Shown here one piece after another: positions 39,600 to 49,201 of a DNA stretch of 64,000 nucleotides. The notes under the pieces are model-generated. The model worked only from the letters and a program-made list of their open reading frames with translations. It had not been told where the DNA came from and searched no databases. Every line of letters starts with the position of its first letter. The stretch's first letter is position 1. Location of the stretch: contig OX421498.1 in NCBI GenBank assembly GCA_949126835.1, forward strand, positions 34,665,299 through 34,729,298, given 5' to 3'. The stretch is from Anisus vortex (Eukaryota > Mollusca > Gastropoda > Planorbidae). A program made the translations under genes and the position numbers.

Positions 39600-40875
39600 A
39601 GCAAGTTCCACCCTCTGCACAATCACTGTTACGTCAAGCATGAGAGCAAGTTCCACCCTCTGCACAATCACTGTTACGTCAAGCATGAGAGCAAGTTCCA
39701 CCCTCTGCACAATCACTGTTACGTAGAGCATGAGAGCAAGTTCCACCCTCTGCACAATCACTGTTACGTCAAGCATGAGAGCAAGTTCCACCCTCTGCAC
39801 AATCACTGTTACGTAGAGCATGAGAGCAAGTTCCACCCTCTGCACAATCACTGTTACGTCAAGCATGAGAGCAAGTTCCACCCTCTGCACAATCACTGTT
39901 ACGTCAAGCATGATAGCAAGTTCCACCCTCTGCACAATCACTGTTACGTCGAGCATGAGAGCAAGTTCCACCCTCTGCACAATCACTGTTACGTCAAGCA
40001 TGAGAGCAAGTTCCACCCTCTGCACAATCACTGGTACGTCAAGCATGAGAGCAAGTTCCACCCTCTGCACAATCACTGTTACGTCAAGCATGAGAGCAAG
40101 TTCCACCCTCTGCACAATCACTGTTACGTCAAGCATGAGAGCAAGTTCCACCCTCTGCACAATCACTGTTACGTAGAGCATGAGAGCAAGTTCCACCCTC
40201 TGCACAATCACTGTTACGTCAAGCATGAGAGCAGGTTCCACCCTCTGCACAATCACTGTTACGTCAAGCATGAGAGCAAGTTCCACCCTCTGCACAATCA
40301 CTGTTACGTCAAGCATGAGAGCAAGTTCCACCCTCTGCACAATCACTGTTACGTCAAGCATGAGAGCAAGTTCCACCCTCTGCACAATCACTGTTACGTC
40401 AAGCATGAGAGCAAGTTCCACCCTCTGCACAATCACTGTTACGTCAAGCATGAGAGCAAGTTCCACCCTCTGCACAATCACTGTTACGTCAAGCATGAGA
40501 GCAAGTTCCACCCTCTGCACAATCACTGTTACGTCAAGCATGAGAGCAAGTTCCACCCTCTGCACAATCACTGTTACGTCAAGCATGAGAGCAAGTTCCA
40601 CCCTCTGCACAATCACTGTTACGTCAAGCATGAGAGCAAGTTCCACCCTCTGCACAATCACTGTTACGTCAAGCATGAGAGCAAGTTCCACCCTCTGCAC
40701 AATCACTGTTACGTAGAGCATGAGAGCAAGTTCCACCCTCTGCACAATCACTGTTACGTCAAGCATGAGAGCAAGTTCCACCCTCTGCACAATCACTGTT
40801 ACGTCAAGCATGAGAGCAAGTTCCACCCTCTGCACAATCACTGTTACGTCAAGCATGAGAGCAAGTTCCACCCTC

Positions 40876-41177
40876 TGCACAATCATTGTTACGTCCAGCA
40901 TGAGAGCAAGTTCCACCCTCTGCACAATCATTGTTACGTCCAGCATGAGAGCAAGTTCCACCCTCTGCACAATCATTGTTACGTCCAGCATGAGAGCAAG
41001 TTCCACCCTCTGCACAATCACTGTTACGTCCAGCATGAGAGCAAGTTCCACCCTCTGCACAATCATTGTTACGTCCAGCATGAGAGCAAGTTCCACCCTC
41101 TGCACAATCATTGTTACGTCCAGCATGAGAGCAAGTTCCACCCTCTGCACAATCATTGTTACGTCAAGCATGAGAGC
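40876..41177. repeat. Edge-specific satellite subtype (ATTGTTACGTCCAG)
   Basis: Six consecutive units at the right edge share TACGTCCAG and most share AATCATTG, a combination seen only as single units elsewhere (about 10690 and 24100). This local homogenised subfamily marks the array border, which stops at 41177 in the middle of a unit. Confidence 0.8.
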
Positions 41178-41337
41178 TGAGTGCAGATCAGCATGGAAGA
41201 GAGCCAATGCGAACAAAAAACTTCACAAGCACCTAGTCTCGTGAAACTCGGACAACATACCTTTACCGTGTGTTTTGTCCAAACCTTTCCCCCGCAGTTG
41301 TCAACTTGACCGCCTTCTGAGATCAGAATGTACTTAA
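41178..41337. other. Unique right flank of the satellite
   Basis: About 160 bp of non-repetitive DNA links the last unit to the next mobile element. The MRASSTL frame runs on to 41244 with no recognisable content. Confidence 0.5.
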
Positions 41338-41940
41338 GATGTTAAACGATAAACGGATTTCGGATTCTGGTTTTAAAACCGAAAAGCAGTTTTCAAGCTA
41401 TCAACCGACTTTCGATTTATTTGGAAGTTTAGGGGGAAATCATTCCAATATGATGTGCAAGAATTTTGTTTGTTCTCAAAGAAATATTTTAAGATTATAT
41501 GTTAGATTCGCGCAATATAATTCCTTAACATTAAATGATATAAATTCCTTGAAAACACTAGATGTCTAGTTTGTCATAGGCGACTCATAGTCGAGGCCAG
41601 GAGTGTGCAACATTTTTCTGCTTTGGGCCGCATATGAAATTTTATACAACAAGACGGGCCACACAGTCTGAAAATTTTTTTGCATTATAAATGCAACGAA
41701 TTTAAAAAATGCCGTTATATGCTCTTCGGGGACCACACTTAAAGGCTTTGTGGTCCGTGGGCCGCCTGTTGCACACCCTTGGTCTAGGCCTAATGTGTGT
41801 TGTTTTTTTTCAAATCCCGAATATTACTTGCGATACACAGACCACAAGAATTGCAGACAGATGTTAACGAGTCAGCGGCAGGCCCTGCTATTCGTTTGAT
41901 TCACCTAGAGATGTTAAACGAAAAACAAGTATTAACATCC
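41338..41940. mobile_element. Non-autonomous DNA transposon, family X copy 1 (interrupted)
   Basis: The sequence from GATGTTAAACGATAAACGG to ATTAACATCC aligns by eye with the left half of the element at 60366-61413. Shared blocks include GGTTTTAAAACC, TGGAAGTTTAG/AGGAAGTTTGG, CTCAAAGAAATATTTTAA, AACATTAAATG and TTTTCAAATCC[C/G]GAATATTACTT. The block is interrupted by a 184-bp MITE (41598-41781). The ends are worn (the terminal TAGGG is lost at left) and no clear target duplication remains. An internal GATGTTAAACGAAAAAC at about 41910 looks like a second end. Confidence 0.6.
41598..41781. mobile_element. 184-bp hAT-type MITE nested in family X
   Basis: It begins CAGGAGTGTGCAAC and ends GTTGCACACCCTTG, which are inverted repeats with two mismatches. 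Eight-base flanks GTCGAGGC (41590-41597) and GTCTAGGC (41782-41789) match at 7 of 8 bases. The 8-bp duplication and the CAG...TTG ends indicate hAT. There is no coding capacity. The internal GGGCCGCAT/TGGGCCGCC segments are typical of short palindromic MITEs. Confidence 0.85.
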
Positions 41941-42704
41941 ATGTACGACACTAATCCTAGCCTGAAAGCCGAGAAGCGATCGCACTGACTAGAATCCCCA
42001 CACTTTGTGTAGTGAAGCCATAGATCTATTCATTATATTTTGATCTCAGCCTGAGATATTTGTTAATGTTTTAGAATTTGGCAAGTAATTAATGTTTGTC
42101 GTATCTTTATAATTGAGCGGAATGGATAAGAAGTAGTCATACAACGTGGGTAGTTAATGTGCTGTTTAATGTTTAAAAATGTACATAGAATTTCTTCAAT
42201 CATCAAATATTTAGACTATAGATAGATCTATATACTTTTCATTTTTTTTTCTTTTTTCCATTTTAAGACTATAATTATAACCACTTATTTTTTTTTAAAA
42301 GAAAAATACGAAAAATTTAGAAATATCAACGCAAAAAAATTGGTTAATTATCTCCCTTTAATTAAAGTTTTAACTTTTAAATTTTGTTCTAGTGATACAG
42401 GTGATAAAAACTAATATTAATTATTAATTCCTTATATAAATCTAGCATTGTGGTATTTTACCAACTATTAATTAAGAGAATAAAATGAATTTACATTAAA
42501 CAGTTGTAAATAAACATTTCCCGTATTAATTGTTTAAGTCGACTTGAGATTTTTAACACAACATTAATAATTCCATCAATTGCATACTATAATGCTAGTA
42601 TAATAGGCTCTTATATTTATTATAATAATAAAACAAATAAACATTTTTTTGTTCGAATTAATTATAGACTATTTATGCAAGCATAAAAACTCTAATTAGC
42701 ATGT
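41941..42704. other. AT-rich intergenic DNA, nothing recognised
   Basis: Very AT-rich with A and T runs. No exon, tandem repeat or transposon terminus is evident. Confidence 0.5.
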
Positions 42705-42712
42705 ACCTATCA

Positions 42713-42900
42713 CAGTGCCGTTGCTAGGGATTTGGGGGCCCGGGGGGCTTGGCCTCTTTAGGGGCCCCTGCATTTTGACATTCGACATTATGACATGAGA
42801 AAAAAACAGTTTGGACACTCATTTGGGGGCCCTCCTGAAGTTGGGGCCCGGGGGGAGTTTCGAATTTGGACCCCCCCCCCTTCCCCCTCCCACGCCACTG
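42713..42900. mobile_element. 188-bp MITE with exact 8-bp TSD
   Basis: ACCTATCA occurs at 42705-42712 and again at 42901-42908, an exact 8-bp target duplication. Between them the element starts CAGTGCCGTTGCTAGGG and ends CCCTCCCACGCCACTG, imperfect inverted repeats. The interior carries GGGGCCC motifs and C/G runs. The 8-bp duplication and CAGTG/CACTG ends fit a hAT-type non-autonomous element. The 61-codon minus frame inside is not a gene. Confidence 0.85.
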
Positions 42901-43723
42901 ACCTATCAATCTAATTTAAGAGCGCCTTTTCCTTGAATGCTCTTTGCTAATTTTTCAGCGTCAGGTAGATATTTAGTTACTTCTGAGTGGTCAAGTGTAA
43001 GTGACCTCTTAGCCTATGCTATAAAACAGCTTTCATGTGTGATAAAATTCTTGCTCACCTGTACGTTGAACCAACAGCGAAAAATAGAGTGAGTACCTAG
43101 CAGTTGAGAACAGCATACAACTTTCCAAAGAAGCTTCCTTCTAGTCTAGATTTTTTTCGCAAATTGACACATTTTGATGCCTATTTTTGTTTATGTTTCA
43201 AATTCAACTAGCTGCATTTTATAATACCTAATATACCGGCACCAAAAATAAAAATAATTAAAGATCCACATCTAAGAAGTAGTAAGATTAGGCCAGTAAG
43301 TCTTGGTGTGCTTCAATGTACTTCTAAAAAAAAATCTAGGTCTATCTATCTTAGTATTCTTTAAATAAATAAGGGAAGTAATTAAAATGTTTTGAAATTG
43401 ATTTCACGGCAAGTATATCCAGTTACAAAAAAAAATAAAAAAATATTCCAAATAAAGCATCTCCTTCTTCCCAAGAGGCATCAGAGCATGGAATGAGTTG
43501 CCTAAAAAAATGCACGAAAGAATAGATTAACATCATTTAAAACACTAATTATCATGCAAGACTAGACTCAAAGTACGAATAAACGTAGGCCGCAATAGTA
43601 TAAAAAAAAAAAGTACGTAACATTTATAATCATTTATAATATATAGGCTAGCTCAATAAGATTTTAAGGAAGTGCACGGCGCTTTGAAATAAATATTTAT
43701 TTTATCAGAAAAGACCTTAAATA

Positions 43724-44205
43724 TGCCTAGATCTATATGTTACAAGCTGTACTTTAAGAATAAGAACGTGTCACTGTATGCCTTGATCCATATGTCACAA
43801 GCTGTACTTAGAATAAGAACGTGTATGCCTAAATCTAAATGTCACAAGCTGTACTTTAAGAATAAGAACGTGCTACTGTATGTCTAGATCAATATGTCAC
43901 AAGCTGTACTTTAAGAATAAGAACGTGCTACTGTATGCTTAGATCTATATGTCACAAGCTGTACTTTAAGAATAAGAACGTGCTACTGTATGCCTAGATC
44001 TATATGTCACAAGCTGTACTTTAAGAATAAGAACGTGCTACTGTATGCCTAGATCTATATGTCACAAGCTGTACTTTAAGAATAAGAACGTGCTACTGTA
44101 TGCCTAGATCTATATGTCACAAGCTGTACTTTAAGAATAAGAACGTGCTACTGTATGCCTAGATCTATATGTCACAAGCTGTTCTTTAAGAAAAAGAACG
44201 TGCTA
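43724..44205. repeat. 55-bp minisatellite
   Basis: Nearly nine copies carry TAGATCTATATGTCACAAGC and TGTACTTTAAGAATAAGAAC at a 55-bp spacing. The central copies are almost identical. The second and third copies carry short deletions (CTTAGAATAAG; GTGTATGCC) and the last is worn (GTTCTTTAAGAAAAAG). Confidence 0.9.
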
Positions 44206-46039
44206 CAGTCTAGTGGAAAATATTGGATAGCCGTATACTAGCATTCATTTCCTAGTAAACACTACTGGATTTTCAGATGTTCACCCTATGGGTATAGAAT
44301 ATAGAAGATGTTTCCAATATCTGATTGCTTAGTTGTATCACCTAAAATTGTTCCGGGCGGTCTGCATGTTTGATGGGAAAAAAAGGAGGCAGAACGATAT
44401 GAAAATAATTTTTTCAGTCACTCAAAAGGCCTGTTCATCGATCAATGTGATTGCTGCTAAGGGGAAGGGGGGGGGGGGAGGGGCATCAGGCACTATTCTT
44501 CACTTTGAAAATGGGGCGGTGAGAGAAGTAGGCAGACGCCCCCCCCCCCTCCATTGACGCCACTAATAAAATGAGTTTCTAAGTTTTTACCGCAGTTTTG
44601 GTCGATGCGGGAGAAAGGGTGGACTAAATTATTATTTTTTTAACCCTACCCGTGAGAATACAAAATTGCAAGTGTTACCGGTATTGTCATAATTACCCCC
44701 TCCCCCCCAAACCGCACCCTTTTCCCACCACCTAGTGGATTTAATCCCCAGCCCAGTGGTGTACACGTAACAAGGGAAAATGTCGCTAGAGGCAAGGATC
44801 GAAATAGGCGCCTAGTTAACATTTTAGTTCTCATTTATTAAGGAAGCTAACGTGTGCAGAGGTTTGAAAGTGTCAGTTTGGTGCCTGTAAATCTATGCAT
44901 TTTTTGGCGCCTGGGGTGGCCGCCATGTTGAAGTATAATTGTTCCAACTATTCAAAATTCAAGGCAACATAAAACACTCCAATCTTTATTATTGTTTTAA
45001 TATTAAACGATCAAGAGACCACTATCTATGCCTTTATAAGAAACAACAATACGTCATTCATCCCCGGACAACCCAACTGACGTCAGTGAATCTGACGTCA
45101 CTTCCTTAGGCATAACTTACAACCACGTCATACCTCAGACATATGGCTTAGAGATTATTATTACCATAATATAAAAAATACAATAGCTCACAATAAAATA
45201 ATTAATAAATATAAAAGAACAATGTTTCGTATAAAATAGTTCAAAACACACCCCCTCTTGTTTAGCGCTAATGCTTCACCCATCCCCACCCCCCTCCCAT
45301 GTGGAATATCTAGCACGTGCTTATGACCAGGTCCTTGGTTTTGTTATTGTCTTATTTCAAACATGGATTTCCTTTTTATGATTAGTAGGCCTTCAAAGTT
45401 TTAATGTGGTTTTTTTATCTACAAAATGAAAGATTTTGAGGGTTTGTCTAACTACCCGTGACAAAGATCTAATTTTTAATATATATTTATAAGTGAATAG
45501 GTATACCTCCTGAAACTTACAAGACAATGCTTTGTGATAAACGATTTGGTGCGAGACGTTCTAATTCATACTTTATTTGGGCGGAAGAATATTATATCGT
45601 TTTAATATACACTTCAGCCACCGCCTGTTCATGCCAAGTTATCCATGGATAAATACCACATCCAATCCAATTCTTGATTACACTGGATGTATTCGGGTCA
45701 GGGAAGGCACGAGCTCACAGGATGTAATTACTTTACAGTGGTGCTCGGTGTGTTGGGTGGGGTCTAGAAAGGGCTGGGGGAGGCCCCCCTCAGGGCTATA
45801 GTCCTCTGGATGAGTGTAATGTTATAGTCAGTTAGCATCACTTGTTGTCTAAACTCAATGGTTGCCCAATGCCCCAAAGACTCGTGGGAAATTATTGTGG
45901 TGGGCGTCCGTCTACGATCTGCAATTTTTTTTCTTTAAATATTTGTTGATTTTCTCCCACTCGAGTTTAATCGACCCACTAAGAAAATGTCCAAACTCAT
46001 AAGCGTTTATTGGATGGTTGGTTCAATGTAGAGGATGAT
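44206..46039. other. Intergenic DNA with GC-run MITE-like remnants
   Basis: No gene is supported. Long G or C runs next to CATTGACGCCACTA (about 44550) and GCCCAGTGGTGTACACG (about 44755) look like worn ends of elements related to the one at 42713, but no paired ends or target duplications were found. Two perfect CRE palindromes lie at 45078 and 45093. A short minus-strand ATGGCGGCC near 44920 leads to only 17 codons. Confidence 0.4.
45078..45100. promoter_or_regulatory. Pair of perfect CRE palindromes
   Basis: TGACGTCA occurs at 45078-45085 and 45093-45100, 15 bp apart start to start. This octamer is the consensus site of CREB/ATF bZIP factors. No nearby transcription start is known from the sequence, so regulatory function is inference. 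Confidence 0.3.
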
Positions 46040-46290
46040 GGAGAGTAAAATAAGGAAATGATGAATAGTTTTCAGGATAGATGACACATGCTTACAAGGC
46101 TGCATGGATGGCTGCAGAAAAGTAATAGAGGGTTAGATGAATGGATAGACGAAGCGAGCTTTAAATTGGTGAAATGTTGGATGGATGGATGGTCGAACAA
46201 AGGCTTAAATGGATGGTTCAATGGACAGAGCATTGGATATGTTGCTGGATGATTGGAAAGAGATTCAGATGAATAATTTAAACGATGGAC
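46040..46290. repeat. Degenerate GGAT/GATG-rich simple repeat
   Basis: Scattered GGATGGATGGAT, GGATGATTGG and GATGAATGG words make a loose 4-bp-based low-complexity tract. The 99-codon minus frame across it is a by-product of the repeat. Confidence 0.6.
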
Positions 46291-47534
46291 ACATGGTTTC
46301 ATTGAAGATGGGACGGACATAAATATGTGTGTATGTTTTTGTGTGTATACGCTTATATATATATATGCCATTAGATAGAGGATATTAAATGAATAATTTT
46401 GATACTAAGTTTATGTGTTTAGATTAAATAGTAATTAGCAGCAATTTTTGAAGGCAAAGAAAATCCACCGGACATCTTAACAAAGAAATATGGGGAATTT
46501 ATTTTAAAAAGTGGGCCTTTCAGAATAAGTCATTAAACATGCAAAATATACCATCAATTTACAAAATGTATCATTTAAAATACAATAACAAGATAATGTC
46601 AAAGCTTTTTGTAATTGTACTTGTACAGTTTACAATAATAAACACTGACATACATATGTTTTCGGCCATATCAATAAGTTCTGCTTTGCTAACTCTCAAT
46701 ACATCATACATATTGCCAGAGCCCTGTTAGCCAGAGTCGTAGATTTATCCTGTCATCGAACGGACAGTTCTAGAGCTCTGTTCACCACCACACCACGTTG
46801 AGGTAGGGCTGGTCTTAAGTGGTGAGCTTTAACGCCTAACTACCTAACCTAAAAAAAAATTTTTTTTTTTCATTGTTGTTATTTATTCCAATAAAAATGT
46901 TTGATTCTAATTCTAATCTAAACTAAACATTTCAGCTCGCCAAGTATAATGTCTGTAATTAAAGATTCCGGGTTCATGTCAACATCCTCAGCCTCATTAT
47001 TTTTTCAGTAAGCTATTGTGCACAGAGCAGACTTTTTCTTGGTTGCTTTCACCTTATTAGCTATCATTCCAAAAAATGAATGTGTTTCACCATCTTCTAA
47101 ATCCCAATTATGGGTTCCATGCAGGCCAATCAAAACTGTCAATCTGAAAAATAAGTTTCAATAACTTGCTTCTGTTCATCAACAATGTTATTATTAAATA
47201 GAGCATGGCTTGTTGAGGCATTAGCAGCAATAGCTTTCTTGTCCTCTTTTTCTAGCTTCTTACTTTCAGAGCCTTCTCTTGCTTTATTGGCTTCAGAACT
47301 TCGTTTTCCTAATTCAACATCCACCAGCTCATTCACATTTTTGGAGGCTTGTCGTATGAGAGCTCCCCTTCTGATGGCCAACCGAACTAAGGCTTCCAGC
47401 TCTGGCAGTGTTTTTGCATCAAGCCATTCTAGTGTGTCGTTTATTTTGGCTTTGATTTTAGAGTCCAGGAAGCATTAGGGGCACGGCGTAAAAGAAATCA
47501 AGCATACCCAGAATCCTTTCTGTTTGCATGTTGT

Positions 47535-47759
47535 GCAGACATGGTGGCTTGTAGCATTTCTGCTGATGGGATGGAGAGGTCGCCAGTCAAATATCTGTTG
47601 TGTGTTGGAGCAGACATGGTGGCTTGTAGAATTTCTGCTGATGGGATGGAGAGGTAGCCAGTCAAATATCTGTTGTGTGTTGGAGCAGACATGGTGGCTT
47701 GTAGCATTTCTGCTGATGGGTTGGAGAGGTTGCCAGTCACATATCTGGTCATCTGTCGA
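47535..47759 (-). repeat. Three 75-bp tandem copies within the decayed gene
   Basis: GCAGACATGGTGGCTTGTAG recurs at 47535, 47610 and 47685, a strict 75-bp spacing. In the minus-strand frame this is a 25-residue repeat (core YLTGDLSIPSAEMLQATMSA). The length keeps the frame, so the triplication may predate the loss of function, or it may be coincidental slippage. Confidence 0.85.
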
Positions 47760-48342
47760 TCTAGAACCGCCTTTGTTGAGCCAATCAATACAGTAAGAAA
47801 CTTTAGCAACAGACATATGACCAGCAACAGACTCCTATTTCTCATGACCAGAAGTGATGAACCTCATCTCCACTGACATCCACCACTTTCCCGAAGACAT
47901 CTTCAGTAGAAGAAAGTAAGTCTGCCGGGCTGTCTTTGAAGTTTTTCAATCGGTCCTTGGCTATCTGAAAAATGCGACTCTAAAAAAAAAAGATTGTAAT
48001 TATTAAATTATTTATTGTAAAAAGTTAAAAATGAAAACACATTTTTTTTTACATTGCTCAAGCTTACCAGTTCAAGGTTGGTCCTTCCTGTTGCATTTTA
48101 TATACAAGTTTTATCCGTGGTCCAGTTACCATGTTTCCCAAAAGGCCCAATGCTTGTAACTGGACAAGGTCTTCTTCTTTGTTCGTATCTTGCAGTATGG
48201 ACTTGCACACCTCATTTTTGGTGTTACTGGTGGAAAAGAAAGAAAAAAACAACAATAATAATAAACAACTATTTTATAACTCTGATAATTAAAATGTAAA
48301 GCAATTCCATAAACTACTTATTGATTAAAATGTAGAGGTTAT

Positions 48343-49201
48343 TAGTGATGGGACGATACCAAAATTTGTAACCATTCTGATACGATTCCGATTCTACCCA
48401 ATTATCCAGATTCCCGATACTATTCCCAATACGATTCCGATTCCTGGCCATTATTACATATATGTATTAAACTTTTGCCGCCACTCGCCATGATTAATTT
48501 GGGCTCTGAAATAAAATGAATAGAAATGAATAAATAAAACTGGTGATGACCAGATTGAGTTACAAAAACTAAAAAAATACAATCATATTGGATTTTAATA
48601 GCAATAGATCTAATAGCACCCGAGCAGAGAGACCAAAATCGCTTATAAGATAATTGCTAATAGAGACACACTTCATCAGGTCCTTGGAACTCACATTTTT
48701 ATATGCCATAGCTCCTTTCTATAAACCATTTTGGTTACCTGTTCGTGTGCTATTAGATCTAAGTTGGTTCTTTACATTTGTGCGGGGAATACGGCAGTTA
48801 TCATAGCAATCAGTTTAATTCTGAATTTTAAAACTGCAAATGATCGTTCTTCTGAACTTCTGACTTCTAAAATGTTTTTTCCCAGTTGCTACCACTATCC
48901 AAAAAGCTAGGGTACATTCATTTGGAAGATAATCTATACTGTTACTGCATAGAGTTGGAATTAGCTTGAATTGAATGGATTGGAAAATGGTCAGGAAAGA
49001 GTGAAGAAATATTAGGGAGTTATAATAGGAACATTACGCAAACACCCACACAATGCACTCCTGTATTACAGCTATTTATCTTACGCCCTGTATATTTAAG
49101 AATCGTTTTGGTATCGGAATCGGGTCTGAATTATTCAGCCCCGATACGATTCCCGATACTTTGGAAAAATCCCGATATTCCTATTAATTGCCCCATCACT
49201 A
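48343..49201. mobile_element. 859-bp hAT-like element with exact 8-bp TSD
   Basis: GAGGTTAT lies at 48335-48342 and again at 49202-49209. The element starts TAGTGATGGGACGATACC and ends TTGCCCCATCACTA, with further inverted subterminal matches such as CGATACGATTCC at both ends. The interior is AT-rich without a transposase frame. It sits in the intron between two exons of the decayed minus-strand gene, so its insertion alone need not have killed that gene. A plus-strand frame at 49108-49356 crosses its right end and is a chance frame. Confidence 0.88.

Larger units (their letters stand above)
7651..41177. repeat. Giant 45-bp satellite array, 745 units
   Basis: The 33.5-kb array is built of head-to-tail 45-bp units starting AGCAAGTTCCACCCTCTGC and ending GTTACGTCAAGCATGAG. 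The arithmetic closes: 745 units, one of them 44 bp (39556-39599), fill 7651-41174, and AGC follows before unique DNA. No other net indel exists. Three main unit classes differ just after TACGT: CAAG (commonest), AGAG and CGAG. They occur in runs, typically 3-6 AGAG/CGAG units between longer CAAG runs, giving a higher-order pattern. Rare point variants recur together at distance, marking large internal duplications. Because 45 is divisible by three, the unit reads as 15-residue repeats: ESKFHPLHNHCYVKH and MRASSTLCTITVTSS on the plus strand and VTVIVQRVELALMLD on the minus strand. Long frames therefore exist (plus 7534-23343; minus 19681-37272). Most rare variants would change the protein, two plus-frame stops occur (23341-23343 and about 27763), and no promoter or exon structure is evident. 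I treat it as satellite DNA. Confidence 0.97.

Noticed and set aside
7651..41177. CRISPR array
   Set aside because: Units are contiguous with no unique spacers, and the genome is eukaryotic.
44900..44945. Minus-strand ATGGCGGCC as a gene start
   Set aside because: The frame ends after 17 codons and no splice donor joins it to further coding sequence.
47185..47478. 97-residue plus-strand frame
   Set aside because: Antisense to the lysine/glutamate-rich block of the decayed gene; its Leu/Ser richness reflects that.
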